From contig JAFREE010000032.1 of the NCBI GenBank assembly GCA_019400425.1, positions 1-64,000 on the forward strand: a DNA stretch of 64,000 bases, given 5' to 3'. Below are positions 42,424-54,406 of this stretch, piece after piece. Within the stretch, counting starts at the first letter, position 1. Each line of letters starts with the position of its first letter. The position numbers and the translations under genes were made by a program. Origin of the DNA: Hymenochaete sp. R1 (Eukaryota > Basidiomycota > Agaricomycetes > Hymenochaetales > Hymenochaetaceae). Below the pieces are notes generated by a model. The model made no database searches. It saw nothing but the letters and a program-made list of their open reading frames with translations, and had not been told where the DNA came from.

Positions 42424-42973
42424 TTATACGCCTGTTTCCACCTCTGTTTGTCTTTTCGATGTTGTAGTTAGATCAACAATCATTGCCATAATCTCTTTGA
42501 ACGTTGACCGGTCCTCCTCATCTATACCGAACATCTCGTCTCCACCATCTTTTCCTTTTAGTGCAAGACCCACAATAACATTACGCCGTGATTCGTTTCC
42601 CTGAGCTATTGTCCATACCAACGTTGCAATGTGTGCTGCATAGAGAGAGTAAAGAGTTGTTGCATGTGGTGATCTTGCAGTCCCAAACAACACTTTTTGT
42701 TCTATCGATGGAGACAGCTCAATAAGATACGATCCATCGCATTTCAGCTCCGGTGCGAGCAGTGAGGTGGTTTGGGGAATGGAGACCTCGAGCTAAGACG
42801 AGTCAAGGCATATGAGATAGAATTTTGTTCGTTCCAAGAATACATGAACAGCAACGTACCAAATTCCCAACTTTTCCATACTGAGTGACGAGCACAAGTA
42901 CTCGGTCCTCGTACGTTTGGATGGCGACTTCAGTATCTAAACCATGAAGCGTTTTAACCAGCGACTGGTGCAT
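42424..42973 (-). CDS. Proteasome assembly chaperone 3-like protein
   Basis: Two exons, 42860-42973 and 42424-42792, give 160 residues starting MHQSLVKTLHGLDTEV. The protein has the strand pattern of PAC3-type chaperones: VAIQTYEDRVLVLVTQYGKVGNLLEVSIPQ, then LYSLYAAHIATLVWTIAQ and RRNVIVGLALKGK, and an amphipathic C-terminal helix. PAC3 helps build the 20S alpha ring. Identification rests on remembered fungal relatives and the VLVTQxGKVG block, so it is moderate. The start codon is only 54 bp from the MED16 start used here, on the opposite strand. Confidence 0.6.
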
Positions 42974-43027
42974 GATGGCCGTTGGGTGAACGCGTCGTCG
43001 AAGAGAAAGAGCCTGACTCCTCTGCTC

Positions 43028-46000
43028 ATGACCGTCGAAACCCCCAGCACCATGACCCCTCACCGTTCGACCCCATTCACCCATACCCATTCGCGGTCTC
43101 AGTCATATACAAGTCTTCTACCTGCAACTGATAGCAGAACTCCTCAGGGAAGCAGCAAGCAGAAGCAGAAGGAGCAAGAATCCGTCTCATTTGGCTGGTT
43201 CGACTTCGTGCCTCTACTGGAAGCACGCAAACCGTACGTTTTTCTTCATGTAAGCTGGGACTGCAAGCTGAATACCAAAAAAATGGTAGGCCAGTGCAAT
43301 GGACATCTTCGTCTCTCATTTTGTTCGCATCTACGTCCAATCCAGTAGTTGAATGTTTGCATTTTCCCTCAAACAGACACTTCTCTCTCCCAAATCCTCA
43401 GCCTCTGCTCAGTTCCCCTCTTTCCTACGAGACTCCGTCAATTATCGCTGCTTCTAGCCGAGATGAGTATATCTTTGCGTATTTTCCGGGAATAACTACG
43501 GACGGGATCGGATGCTTCTGGACGAAAGCGCGTGCCGTTGACTCTTGGCACGTACATGAATTCAAGTCTTTCTCTCGGGGTAACGGAGTTGTCGCAGCTC
43601 GATGGCTGAATACAGAAAGAGAGGTCCTCCATGCATTTCATCCTATCAGTAGTATCCGCTCAGTTCTTCTGTAGTGGACAACGGCGGAAGGTGGCGTGCC
43701 TACTCGTCTACCGCCTTTGGGTCCCTTTGTCCCTTCATTAGCGCCAGTGCTCATTCTTGTCACCGAAGCACACGTCTGCAATGTTCACTATCTTAATCCC
43801 CAACGGGAACATTTCCAGGAAATTACTGCGTCGTTGCTGCGAGCATCTACTTCAAGCAGTGCAGACAAATCACCAGCCGAGCCTATAGAAGGCGCTGGAG
43901 GGTCTGGAAGATGTACACACGCTGCCATTGGTTTGGGTTATGATGGTAAGCCTGGGATAGTCCTTATCATTAAGGGAACCTTGTTAATGACGTTAGAATC
44001 TTCTATCCTCATTTCCACATATTCGAGGTTTGTGCCACCTTTACTTTCCAAACCCTATGATCCTTTATCGCTCGGACCGAACCTGGAGGTGCCGCTTAGC
44101 TTTGATGCTTCAGAGGATCCAATACTAAGTTCAGAGTATGATTCGTGGCGAGATCATAACATCGTACAAGTCTGCGAAGTCAATATTCTTGTTCAAGGGT
44201 TCGGGTTACGTATGTCATTACCCGCCTATTCTTTTTTGAGATCTCATTACTGTTTCCAGATCTGACAACAGCCCCCCTACCATCTGTTCGAGACGCGCTG
44301 GGACCGGGACAATGGCTCACAGAAATGGTCTTTGTCCCTTCATCCGCCCCACTGAGTGCATTCCCAAACGCGCCGACAACACCTACCCCCGCTCATCGAC
44401 ATGTTACCCCTCAGTCGTCGCCAGTCAACATACCCGCACACGTTACCAGTTCTTCTCCCAGTCGTCTTCAGCGTTCGCCCATGAAAGGCACACCACCCAG
44501 ACCAACGTTTGATAGATCGAAAAGTCGAACAACACCACTCTATTTCATATGTTTTTCTGTGGATTTGTCGGAATGTAAGGCCCTAATGAATATTCTAGCT
44601 TCTCGTGGTGTTGATCCTTCTACGCTTAGATACTTCCGTCACAACATCTATTGTATTGTATGTTTTCTGGCGCAACCCTGCAGATATACAAAAATGGGTA
44701 TGTAACTTGTGGCCAAAGCGTATATCGGAGTTAACATTTAGAACTAGATTTCTCGGCGGGTCACCCAGTTGCCGTTATTATCTGGCGTTGCAATGCATAT
44801 ATCACCATCTCCAGCCCTTAGCTCCTCCCAGTACACAATGATGTGTGTTGGATTGTTGGATACAGAGGCGAGGACCGTACAACATGGCTCGGAACACTCT
44901 CAAATGGTCGGAAAGGCTATAGTAATCCGCCTGTGAATATACTTCACCTATCGTGGCACGAGATTTTGACAAACAATTCTGTAGTCCGGATCTACAGCTG
45001 GAAGATTCCGTGCATAGCGTCGATTTGGTTCGACCTGCTTGTTTTTCTGGCGCCGGTTGTGGGTTTCGGGCTTTCAATCTTTCTCTCACATACTAATTAT
45101 CAATTTAGTGCCCTTTAACATGACTATATCTCCTAATCGGACGCATATCTGTACTGTGACCGCTGCGCCTTTTTCATCTGGAGCGTGTCCGCCTGTCGTG
45201 ATTGGGCTGCACCCCACAAGAGAGCCGACAATCCCGATACCAGCATTAGAATTCGGTACTTTTCCGTTTATGATCAACGCGACTTAACTCACCAATGACC
45301 AGGTCCACATAAGAGGCGAAAATCTTTTACCCAGACTCTCGAAAATGCCCTACAGAGAAGGTTGCCTCACCACGATATTATCCATCTACTTCCTGAAGTC
45401 GTCTCAATGACTGACATCGAAGACTCACTTTCTACCGCTCTTCTGAGTCTTCAGCAAACCAATGGCCTTATACATATATGGACTCTGGAGGTTATCGGAT
45501 TAGCCATTGAGGCGTTCAGGTAAGTATTATTTTCCGGTTGATGTATTCCTACCTATTTTTTCTACTCCAGAAAGCTTGCTGGAAAAGCTCCGACTGAGGT
45601 CGAGAGGGAGCGGCTCGTTTCTCGGGTTCAAACGGGTCTTGATATCTGCTGGGTTGCTAACAGCAATAGAGTATGGGAAGATTCAGTTGAACCAAAAGGT
45701 TATGCTTCTGGTATGGGATATTTTCAAATTGTCTAAGGATTACACGCCTCATGAACAACTCCTCAGATGCTATCTGGAACCTCGTTTCATTGGTTTCATT
45801 TTTCGTTGAAAATCTGTTAGAAAGGATGCTGAAGGCCGTTGCACGTTTCTCCGGCTACACATCAATGTTCCAGGACGATGCCTTGAATGGAAATAGTGGT
45901 GCCTTGGAGGTCAAGGGAGGTAAGAGTATGCTTCTGTATGATCTATAGTTGCTGAACTCATACATGTGTTTTTCATAAAATTTGTCGTCGATTTCGATCC

Positions 46001-46673
46001 CAGTTGACCTGACGAGCTCGTTTGTGCATTTTACAAGCCTCTTTACTGTGGACAACCTTATATCTTTCCTCAAGCATGTCAGCATCTTCAGAGTTTATCT
46101 GGGTGATCACGCCAGGGACAATGAGAACCTTCAGATCGCAAGAGAAGTCCTCATGGATTCTTTGGATTCATCCTGCGTTGACCTCAGCCGCTTTTGCGAG
46201 GTCTTGGAAGAGATCCGTGCCGAGGTCAAGCATATTGCAGGTCCATCAACTTTCATATCAATTCATCCTTATAACTGACAATAAGTGCAGATCAGCAACC
46301 TGAACTTGCAAGGAAATGCCTGGTTTCTCTGAAACCTCCTACACAATTCACCCTACTGGTGCAATCGGTCATTAATAAACTGACCCAGTCTGGGATGGTA
46401 GACAAAACGCGGTTATTCATTAAGCCCGATGAGATGGTGGATGGTATCGCAGGACTCTCACTCGGGCTGGAAGACAAAGAACAGGAACTCGATGTTGTCA
46501 CGAAAGAGGTTCTTTTGTCGTTTGGCTCGACATTGAACTGTGTTCGATGTGGAGCGAAGACAGACCCCCATGGATCCTCGGCTGTTGCACCAGGCCAAAT
46601 AATGCCAAAGAGGATGTGGCACCTTCGCCAGATGCATTGCGTCTGCGGTGGACTCTGGACAACAATGCCGTGA
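43028..46673 (+). CDS. MED16: Mediator complex subunit 16
   Basis: Tail-module Mediator subunit that links activators to RNA polymerase II. Start 43028 (MTVETPSTMTPHRS) is chosen over the in-frame ATG at 42944, which would overlap the divergent gene; 43052 is also possible. The N-terminal WD-like propeller includes VECLHFPSNRHFSLP, IIAASSRDEYIFAYFPG and GIGCFWTKARAVDSWHVHEF. The helical middle is split by many introns. The C-terminus carries the zinc-binding signature of Med16: LNCVRCGAKTD followed by WHLRQMHCVCGGLWTTMP. The propeller region has a Ser/Pro-rich loop (about 44340-44520). Internal exon borders after 44200 were not all resolved. Confidence 0.75.
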
Positions 46674-46913
46674 CGAAAGTCCTATATAATTGAAACGATT
46701 GTAAAATTATTATGCAGATTTGGGATAAATATTCCAATGTTCTTGTGAGTAACATGCAAGTAAAACAAAAGGGGTTTAGGATCAAGCTTTCCCCCGAAGG
46801 TCCATGTAATTGAAGGAAATTGTGGCAAAGCATGCGATGTGAAATCGTAAGGAAAATGAAAAAGAAAGGATAGATAGTAAACATTCGACGGAAGTCTGAA
46901 AAAAAGTATCAGA

Positions 46914-49180
46914 TCAGAACAACAAAAGCAGGTTGTTTGTGCTAGTGGTGGTCGATCCATCTGACGTAGTAGTGGTTGTAGTCTGAGTGATACCAGTCCT
47001 AGAACGTATTAGGCAAACGAAGTAATGGGCTGAATGGTGACTCACCCTTTGCAGTGGTTATTAGAGTTCGTCGGAATACAGGATAAATCTGCATAAGAGC
47101 ATTTGTAAATTTTGTTTAAGGCTCGAAATAATCATTTTCGATGTTGACAAATTATCGACTTACATCTACACCAGCTACAAGCTTCCAAAATGTTAGCATA
47201 TGCTCGTTTGGTAGTTTAGAGATAAAAAAACGTACAGGCTGAGGGGTCTTCAGTGTAGAAGTTACGAGTCAGAACAACGAATAGTACGATAATCAAAACT
47301 AAGGCAGCGATGCGGAATGCCCAGACGATTGATTTATGCCGCTTCGTCTCGCTCACAACTGGGTAGAAAACCATGCCCACAAGTAACCCCATCAAAAAGC
47401 CACCCAAATGAGCGAAGTTGTCGACATAAGGAATGTAACTGGACGGCGATTAACAAATAATTGAGAGTATCTGCGGAGCAAAACACACCCCATTCCGACA
47501 CCGATGAGCAGCTCGATGGTCATGAAGACAAGCTGTCAATGCGTGAGCACTAAAATACAGAAATAATGCGTATTTTTCACACCTTCGTCCTTGGCTTGTA
47601 TTGGTACTTCCAGTGAGCTAATAAGTCAACCCAGTTGACGGCTACAGTGCCAAAAATTGCACCACTTGCACCAACCGACGGCAAACCAACTAAGGAGAAA
47701 TTCCCTCCAAGAATGTTCCTAATTAAGGTAAGTTGCAACTCTTGATTAAAGGTACTTGCATATTCGTACCCAAATATGCCTGCTGCAAAGTAGACGAAGA
47801 AGAAACCGCCTGTTCCCATATCTCTTTCTAACTGAGCCGAAACTAGTAGCTGCGCTATCATATTCAAGATGATATGCACAAAGCCTGCATGTAAGAATAT
47901 CGCAGTAATGAACCTAAGTAATAACTTAATTTGGAGCGATATTCTCTGGAAAACATCCTTCACTAACCTGAACCATTGATTGGGGGTCTCTCCAGAAGGA
48001 ATACCACCAAATCCACATAATTCGGAGATCGGACAAGACTGATCGGGCGGATTTGCAGTGTCATTCATACCTGTTGGTACGAAAGTCAACATGATTCTCG
48101 GCTATAGTGTTCGCTGACAAGACAGAGGACGCACAAGCCAATTCCAACGATACCGGAACATCGGGGACATCTTTCATGCAGGGCGGAAACCTGCAAAGCA
48201 TTGTCAAAGGCGATCCAAATGCCACTATACACTTATTTACCGTGCACCAACGAAAATAAGAGCTGACTCAGAAGGTCCAAGCATGTAGTTGACAACGGGC
48301 TTTCAAGACAGTAGCATTAAATGAAGATAGAGTTTATTCCAGTATACTGATTCATACCTTAAAAGAAACGGGAGAGCCTTGCTCCTGACTATTCTTGACG
48401 AGCTCGTAAATAAATACAGCCGACATGATCACCGTGAGTATCCAAGCTTCAAGGGTGCGTCAGTCAAAAAAGCAAGTACAGCGAATGTTGCATATGCGTA
48501 CTGAGGAAAGGATAACGCTGTCGGCCAATACCACGTTTCTTATTTTCAATCCTTTGTTCGAGAGGGTATCTACCTCCAAATGCTCGTACAAATGCTGACT
48601 CCTTCTTCAATTGCGAACCAAAGCCATCATCCTTCGCGTATGGATCTTGGTATTCTATTCACAACTTGAAATGTAAACATATGCCATAGATACACGAGAG
48701 ACAACACGCACCAAGATCTTCACGGCCTTTTGACTTATCGATCCCACCCATAGCCGCTGCGTTGTGCATGAGCGAATCTCGATCATCGTCGTACATGCCC
48801 ATTCCCATTGTCTTCGGGTCGCGTGCTTGGTAAGGGTTGTACTCCTCATCGATGTTATGCAGCGGTGCAGCTCGAATTGAAGTAGGTTCGCCGAGATTTG
48901 ATTTCTGTCCACCTATGCTATTGTTGCGGTTCACGCCAATGGTTCCTGATGAATATACCGAGTTTGGAGAGGGTGATCTGACAGGGCGCAATATACCGGC
49001 GTTTGTTGGAGTATCGTCGTGAATGAGGGAAGAGCGATCGGCCACAGGAAATCCAGAGCCGTCTTTCGGTGGGACGAAGGGTTCATCCCGTTCACTAAAA
49101 GGATCATACTTTGGAGGACTGTAGTCGGAGACGAGCGTTGGATCGCTGTAGGAGGACGCGCGATGTGGCGTTGAAGTCAT
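46914..49180 (-). CDS. Rhomboid-family intramembrane serine protease
   Basis: Start at 49180 (MTSTPHRASSYSDPT). About 150 residues of Ser/Pro/Asp-rich cytosolic leader precede a rhomboid core: PFLSWILTVIMSAVFIYEL, then FRFITAIFLHAGFVHIILNM, GASGAIFGTVAVNW (catalytic Ser in GASG), DNFAHLGGFLMGLLVGMVF (catalytic His) and a last helix, AALVLIIVLFVVLTR. A Cys-rich luminal stretch lies between helices 1 and 2 (CPISELCGFGG). The C-terminus has a CSWCRYLSC block encoded partly by an 18-nt exon (47164-47181), then a Thr-rich tail. It is an active protease by sequence, with secretory-pathway location likely. Substrates unknown. Confidence 0.88.
47164..47181 (-). other. 18-nt microexon of rhomboid gene
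   Basis: Exon between acceptor TTGGAAG and donor GTAAGT. It encodes S-C-S-W-C-R with split end codons, joining DPSA to YLSCIPTN. Confidence 0.75.
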
Positions 49181-49541
49181 GGCCGTGATGCGAGGGTCAA
49201 ACAGAAATAAAGGATGGGAAGAGATGAAGTTTTCGAGCGAAGAAAGGATGTAGAGTTCAGACGGGTATAAATGAGCTTCTGTGTGGTCGTGGTCGGAGCG
49301 AAAGTTTGAATGTAGGCAGTGCAACCAGCTGCTGCGGGCCCCTTCGCCTCGCGGTGAGCGGCGTTTAAGGTCATTCACTCCTCGGCGCGTCACCTCCCTG
49401 CCTCACACGCCTCTTTCTCTCAACCTTCTCTCAGGACATCTCTTTCGTAGTCGTCTATAGCATAGCCTTCTGGCATTTATTCCTTCAAGAATTCAGGATT
49501 CGAGATCAAACTACTTTCCTTTCCTTTTAATACTACCGATC
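49181..49541. other. Rhomboid promoter and downstream gene 3' flank
   Basis: C/T-rich leader sequence with no supported exon. Confidence 0.55.
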
Positions 49542-51461
49542 TTACTCAAGGCTTTTCCCTTCACTTTCACTCCATCTTTGCATCAACGTGTTGCTTGGCA
49601 TGCCAAACGGGTGTAAGACTTTTTGAGCCACTTCCCTACCAGCGATCGGTAAGTCGCCGGCATCCAGCACGCCCAGCTGTAAAAATATTACTCAGTAGTA
49701 AGAATTGGCGCACACTGTATGCATACTAATAATCTCACCTGAACAAGTGCAGACGCCTGGTCCCAATATCTATAAAGCTCGAATCAGCTTACCATAAATG
49801 GTTACAACAACACACTCTGACATATGTCTATGAATAACGTAAATAATGTGGACTTTCTTTCCGAAAATAGGCATACAGAAGAGCTTACTCAAAACAAAGC
49901 TTGTCTCCTCTGAAGGCGATCACTCCCACAAGAGCAAGCTCGAGTGGTTTCCCAGTTGGCTACGAAAAACGATCAACGCCGACTCCGATTCTCTCGTCAA
50001 AGGAAAAACACCTCCAGCCCTGGCAGAAAATAATCAATCATCTAGAGATAAGTACAAGTAAGTCCTTCAATGCTGCTAAATGTATTTGTTCCTTTACCGT
50101 CGTATGTGTGCACTTAAATATCATCTCGTCAATTATTCGATCGGCACCAACTACACGAATTATCAAATTAGGGAAAGGGAAAAGAAAGGTGGATTGTGAA
50201 ACCAGTTCTGGACACGGTAATCATCTCGGTATCCGGAGGAGTAATCTATTGGACTGTCAGGTGGTCGTTTTTCATCATTAGAAGTTAAGGTGTTCCCACT
50301 GAGTTTGCAGTGAAATGATATTTATAGAATCTTGCAAGGTCTTCATACCCGACTCCGCCTGTCTGTGAATCATTCTTGAGTACTTTTGTAGAGGTAATAG
50401 AATAAACATTGATCTTACCATAGTAGGAACGTGATTAACGTACGGAACTTTGACCTGTGTACGAGATTAGATGGTTCGAGACCGCATTATTGATATACCC
50501 ACCATGGTCCCCATCGTTTCTTAGAATTCAGGCGTATAGTCAGCATGAAGTCACCTCGGAAAAGAGGATTGTACGAGCGTACTTAAAGCGTCCCTTTCCA
50601 CAAATTCCTTCGCATCCGGATGAAGACTCAGCCTCGAAGTGTGAGGAAGAAGAAGGTCGTACATAATGGATGTGTTCGCCCCATATCTTTTCAAGGTCGA
50701 ATCGAGGACCGATCTCCCTCCGAAGAAGTTCAAGACTACGAGAATACGCAAGATTGGTTGCCGATAAGACGTTTGCGTTGACCGGACGAGCTTGGCCAGG
50801 CTGAATGGACGCAGGCGCTTGGGCGAGAAAAGGAAAGGGCGGGGAAATTGGGACAAGGGGGTACGTATAGACTTGAATTGGAGGGTATTCCCTAGTCTTG
50901 AGCTTGTAGCCAAGGTTTGCTGGATCTGTCAACGGTAGCAGAGATGCATGCAAGTCTTCTTGCGATGAAGAAATATGAACTATTGTGCTTCAAATACAGA
51001 AATTCAGCGACTAATACTCAGTAATTTCAGGCTTGACTCACGAGACATATTTACTCCCAGGACCAAATACAAGCAGATTGGTTCCATCTCTTAGCCTGGG
51101 ACAGTAATGTATGGCAGCTCTAAATCCGGACTCGTACAATTGTTGCACGATCGTCTTATAAGAAATTACGTCCTCTTCCCGAAGGCCATATGATACTATG
51201 GCAATTTCAGTGTCTTTACCAACTTCTGCTACGATAGTCTGGATCGCATTTTCGTAAAGGGGTAAAGTAATGTTGTAGACAGTGTAGCCTTCCTGTGCAT
51301 ACTGCGTAAATGTTCAGTCAACTATTGACTTGATAAAAGCAGGGGTATCTACCGACCTGTTCACACCATTCCGACAATACTTCCTTTGACAAAAGGATAA
51401 CCACGGGAGGACAGTGTACGGAAGCAACAGAGTTCTTGACCTTCAGAAAGGTGGAAGCCAT
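49542..51461 (-). CDS. Dienelactone hydrolase-like/SnoaL-like two-part protein
   Basis: Start at 51461 (MASTFLKVKNSVASVHCPP). The N-terminal half resembles a degenerate alpha/beta-hydrolase (VVILLSKEVLSEWCEQEGY, EIAIVSYGLREEDVISYK, IHYCPRLRDGTNLLVFG). The Gly-x-Cys-x-Gly nucleophile elbow of dienelactone hydrolases is not visible, so hydrolysis is doubtful. The C-terminal half is NTF2/SnoaL-like: GEHIHYEFVERDALKTMGTM, PYVNHVPTMTGGVGYEDLARFYKYHF, RIIDEMIFKCTHTT, PTGKPLELALVGVIAFRGDKL, HIYWDQASALVQLGVLD and a C-terminal KVLHPFGMPSN. Relatives are often labelled carboxymethylenebutenolidase. One join near 50160-50320 is unresolved. A 6-nt microexon lies at 49822-49827. Confidence 0.7.
49822..49827 (-). 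other. 6-nt microexon of DLH/SnoaL-like gene
   Basis: ACATAT between acceptor TTCATAG and donor GTCAGA. It joins KLCFE to YWDQASA as EHIYWDQ by completing E and adding H-I. The flanking introns would be 61 and 52 nt. Skipping gives EYWDQ in frame, so both forms could exist. The remembered family sequence has EHIYWDQ, which supports inclusion. Confidence 0.65.
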
Positions 51462-51699
51462 AAGTCAACGTAGATAGAGGAAGAAAGGAGCATGAGAATG
51501 AAATCGACTAGTGGCGCCGAAATGGAGTTGATCAGAGGACAAAAGTTACAGTTCTATGATGATGCATGCGAATCGATACAGAATGGAATGAAGATCACGG
51601 AAACATATGCAGTCGTAGCGTTGGTGAGAAACACAAACGTAATCGTACAGTAGTTTAATAGGAAAGATGGCCATGAGAGGTAGATTAGGAAATCCTCTA

Positions 51700-52507
51700 C
51701 TAATGAAAACTTCGTAATTCTTCGTCTACTTCTTTCACACGGCTCGCACGTTCTAGCTGCTCAGGCACATCCTAAATGAAAAGTCAGCCAGGATCACACT
51801 CGCAAGTAATATCTGCTACCTTCTCAAGTTTCAAGGCTCTTTCTGAAAATTCGGGTTTGGGAGCGCCGATGTCAACTAAAAGTGCGTTAGTCATGACTGC
51901 CGTCCAATAACATGGTCAATGTACCTGAAATTTCATAGTCTTCATCCATGACTTGATCTTCCAAGTCATTTCCGAAGCTGTGCTCCTTCTGCTTCTCCAG
52001 GATATCAATGGTCAGTTGTTCGACTTCTTGAGGGATACCGCGGCGTTTCTTTGCAATCTCAAGGTCCCATTTGAGTCTTTGGTCTGATAACGACCAGACC
52101 CTCCTGTCAAGAGATTCTTCAAATTGTTCCGTATCTGAAAAAAAAAAGATGAGCGAAGTCTGGAAGGTAATGCACAAAGTAGAAACCTTGTTCTCCATCA
52201 TCGTATTCTTCCAAATTACGTCCGTTGATCCGTAGGTTCGATTTGGATTTGGATGCTATCTTGTCCGTAAACTACTCATTGGTGAACATCCAAAAATCGG
52301 CGAGAAAGAAAACGAAGAAGGAACCTGTTGCATGTGTTGTAGAAAAGCTGCTCGGTGATGCGAAAGTCCGCGTTCCGCTAATTTCGCATCCAGAGCAGCG
52401 ATGGCAGCGTCATTCAAACTTTCCTTAATGCGTGCCAAATCCTGAAAAGTGTCGACGGACACACGGGGCAGGTCATCGCGCACGTCATGAGCTGTACCGG
52501 CAGCCAT
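51700..52507 (-). CDS. Kinetochore Mis14/Nsl1-like protein (probable)
   Basis: Start at 52507 (MAAGTAHDVRDDLPRVSVDTF) and end ...EVDEELRSFH. Features: an N-terminal helix (FQDLARIKESLNDAAIAALDAK), then NLRINGRNLEEYDDGEQ, then a conserved EQFEESLDRRVWSLSDQRLKWD and EIAKKRRGIPQEVEQLTIDIL block. The C-terminus is a coiled coil (SERALKLEKDVPEQLERASRV). This layout matches Mis14/Nsl1 of the MIND/Mis12 complex in basidiomycetes as I remember it. Other coiled-coil complex subunits cannot be excluded. No upstream element was recognised. Confidence 0.55.
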
Positions 52508-52723
52508 CTTATATGAAATTGACTAGAATGTTAGAGATTATAGTGAGCCGGGGGTAAAAATGGAAACAAGGGAGGGAGAGACATGTAGGTGGAATTTTGG
52601 TTTCTTCTGTGGCTCACGACGATCGTCACGCTCGCGTTGCGTCACAAGTGTGTCACAACGCGACCTTCCACGAACTCGATTCGAGCCATCAAATTCCCGA
52701 CCTTCATCTCCGGTATCATACGA

Positions 52724-54387
52724 ATGAACAACAAAGGGACAGCTTCATCTTCAAAACTCGGCAAGGACGAATATGCCCAAAATTTGAATATCTTAGCTGG
52801 GAAAAGCGAGCTGGTTAGTCCTGAAGCGTAAAGTCGTGGAATTAGATGGGTTGATGATGATGGCGTTCCTTTTACAGGTCAAGAATCTTCGGTACACCAA
52901 TGACTCACTCTCAAAAAAGCTCTTCTCAATTGAGAACCGCATCGCGAATGTCCTTGATTCCATTGGGTTTCCTGATCTTGATGGCCTTGAATGTGCCGTT
53001 CACGCCTATCCTTCCATTTGGAACAAAAGCTCGATCCAGAACAATGCTCTGAAAGTCGCAAACCTCGAAGAAAATAGCATGTCAAATCAAAGTAAAATTC
53101 CCGGTGCATCAGAGAGGTCTGTGACGAGAGAAGAGTTTGAGGATCTGAAGCACCAGGTGGATACAATACAAGGAGGTTGGTGTAGGTGTGTTCGACTGTT
53201 TAGGTCTTTATACACCCATTAAAGTGTCTCATTGGCTCAAAATATAGAACGGAACACGATCGATACGGTAAAACACCTGTGAATATGCCTGACGACTACG
53301 AAAATAGTGCCGTGGAAGTAAAGAAGCTCAAGGCCGAACTTAAGGCTCGGAACCAGCAGTACGAAGCATTGCTCACGGCGAAGCAAGCGTCAGAGAAGAA
53401 ATATAAGGACGATTACAAGCGTTGGAAAAAGATCAAGAGGTATATCTGTGAAAACCCAGAGAACCTAGCCGCTTTACAGATCAAGTTAGAAGACGATCCA
53501 GATGCCAGTCTGGATGCCTCTCGTAGCTCCCCTCTGCCTGTCGTGCCTCGTCGTGTAAGGGCCGAACGAGTTCGAGGTAAGGCATGTCACATTGTTAAGA
53601 TCAATTTCTAAATCCTTGGATAGGTTGCATTGCGACACGAGATGTACTGAGCGACTCTGAATGCGTCGTGTCTCAGCGAAATTCAATGCTTCGAAGTTCC
53701 AACAATACTTCGTCACCCTCTCGGAGTATCTCGAAAGGCGGACAGAAATCCAATGCAAGTAACAAGGCGGAGTAAGTAAATTCCTGCTTCATGTTCATTT
53801 ACTCGCGCTAACTTGTCTAGCCCATCGATCAATGCGATGTACACCATAAACACATTACAGAATGGCGGAATGCCTTTTCAATATGATGAAGTAGTCCGAG
53901 GTAGAGAGCGTCGAGCACACCTTGACGGTGGAGATTGCGAATGTTGTAGAGAAGTGAGTTCGTTTAGTATTAACTGACCATGACACTTATGTATGGATTC
54001 TCAGTATTATGCTCGTCTTGGCCCTCTTCCTTCAAGGCCGCTTCCTCCGCCGTGGAGAACCCCGACGAAGAAGTCTACTCAGCGTCTTGCCACCAGCGCG
54101 CACGCTCACCACATCACTCCTGAGCACCACAAAAAGGAAATCTCGCGCCATAGACATCAATGGATGCCTCCTCAGACTCCCCCAGACTATTGGAATATTG
54201 GTTTCCCAACAACCCAGGAAGTAGAAGACATTAATCGCAGAGCAGCCGACTTACACACGGATAAACGTAGACGGATTGAGCAAGAGGCAAAGTAAGATAA
54301 TTATTGAGTATGACACTTTCCAATCTGACTATCCTTTCACCTAGCATTGAAGGTGGTCGATACATAAAGCGAGCAAAAGAAACATAA
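52724..54387 (+). CDS. CTP1: DNA end-resection factor Sae2/Ctp1 (CtIP family)
   Basis: Activator of the Mre11-Rad50-Nbs1 nuclease in double-strand break repair and meiosis. Seven exons close in frame to 445 residues: 52724-52813, 52878-53185, 53248-53576, 53624-53771, 53821-53953, 54005-54291 and 54345-54387. The N-terminus forms coiled coils (VKNLRYTNDSLSKKLFSIENRI, EVKKLKAELKARNQQYEALL). The diagnostic C-terminal domain reads CECCREYYARLG, HHKKEISRHRHQWMPPQTPPDYW and NIGFPTTQEVEDINRRA, with the CxxC and RHR motifs intact. The middle is disordered and Ser-rich. Start 52724 is the first ATG of the frame. The gene ends 20 bp from the converging GPI1 gene. Confidence 0.9.
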
Positions 54388-54406
54388 TGATGAGGCTTCG
54401 CACCCA

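Noticed and set aside
42944..43027. Upstream in-frame ATG for MED16
   Set aside because: It would place coding sequence over the start of the divergent PAC3-like gene. The added residues mirror that gene's codons on the opposite strand.
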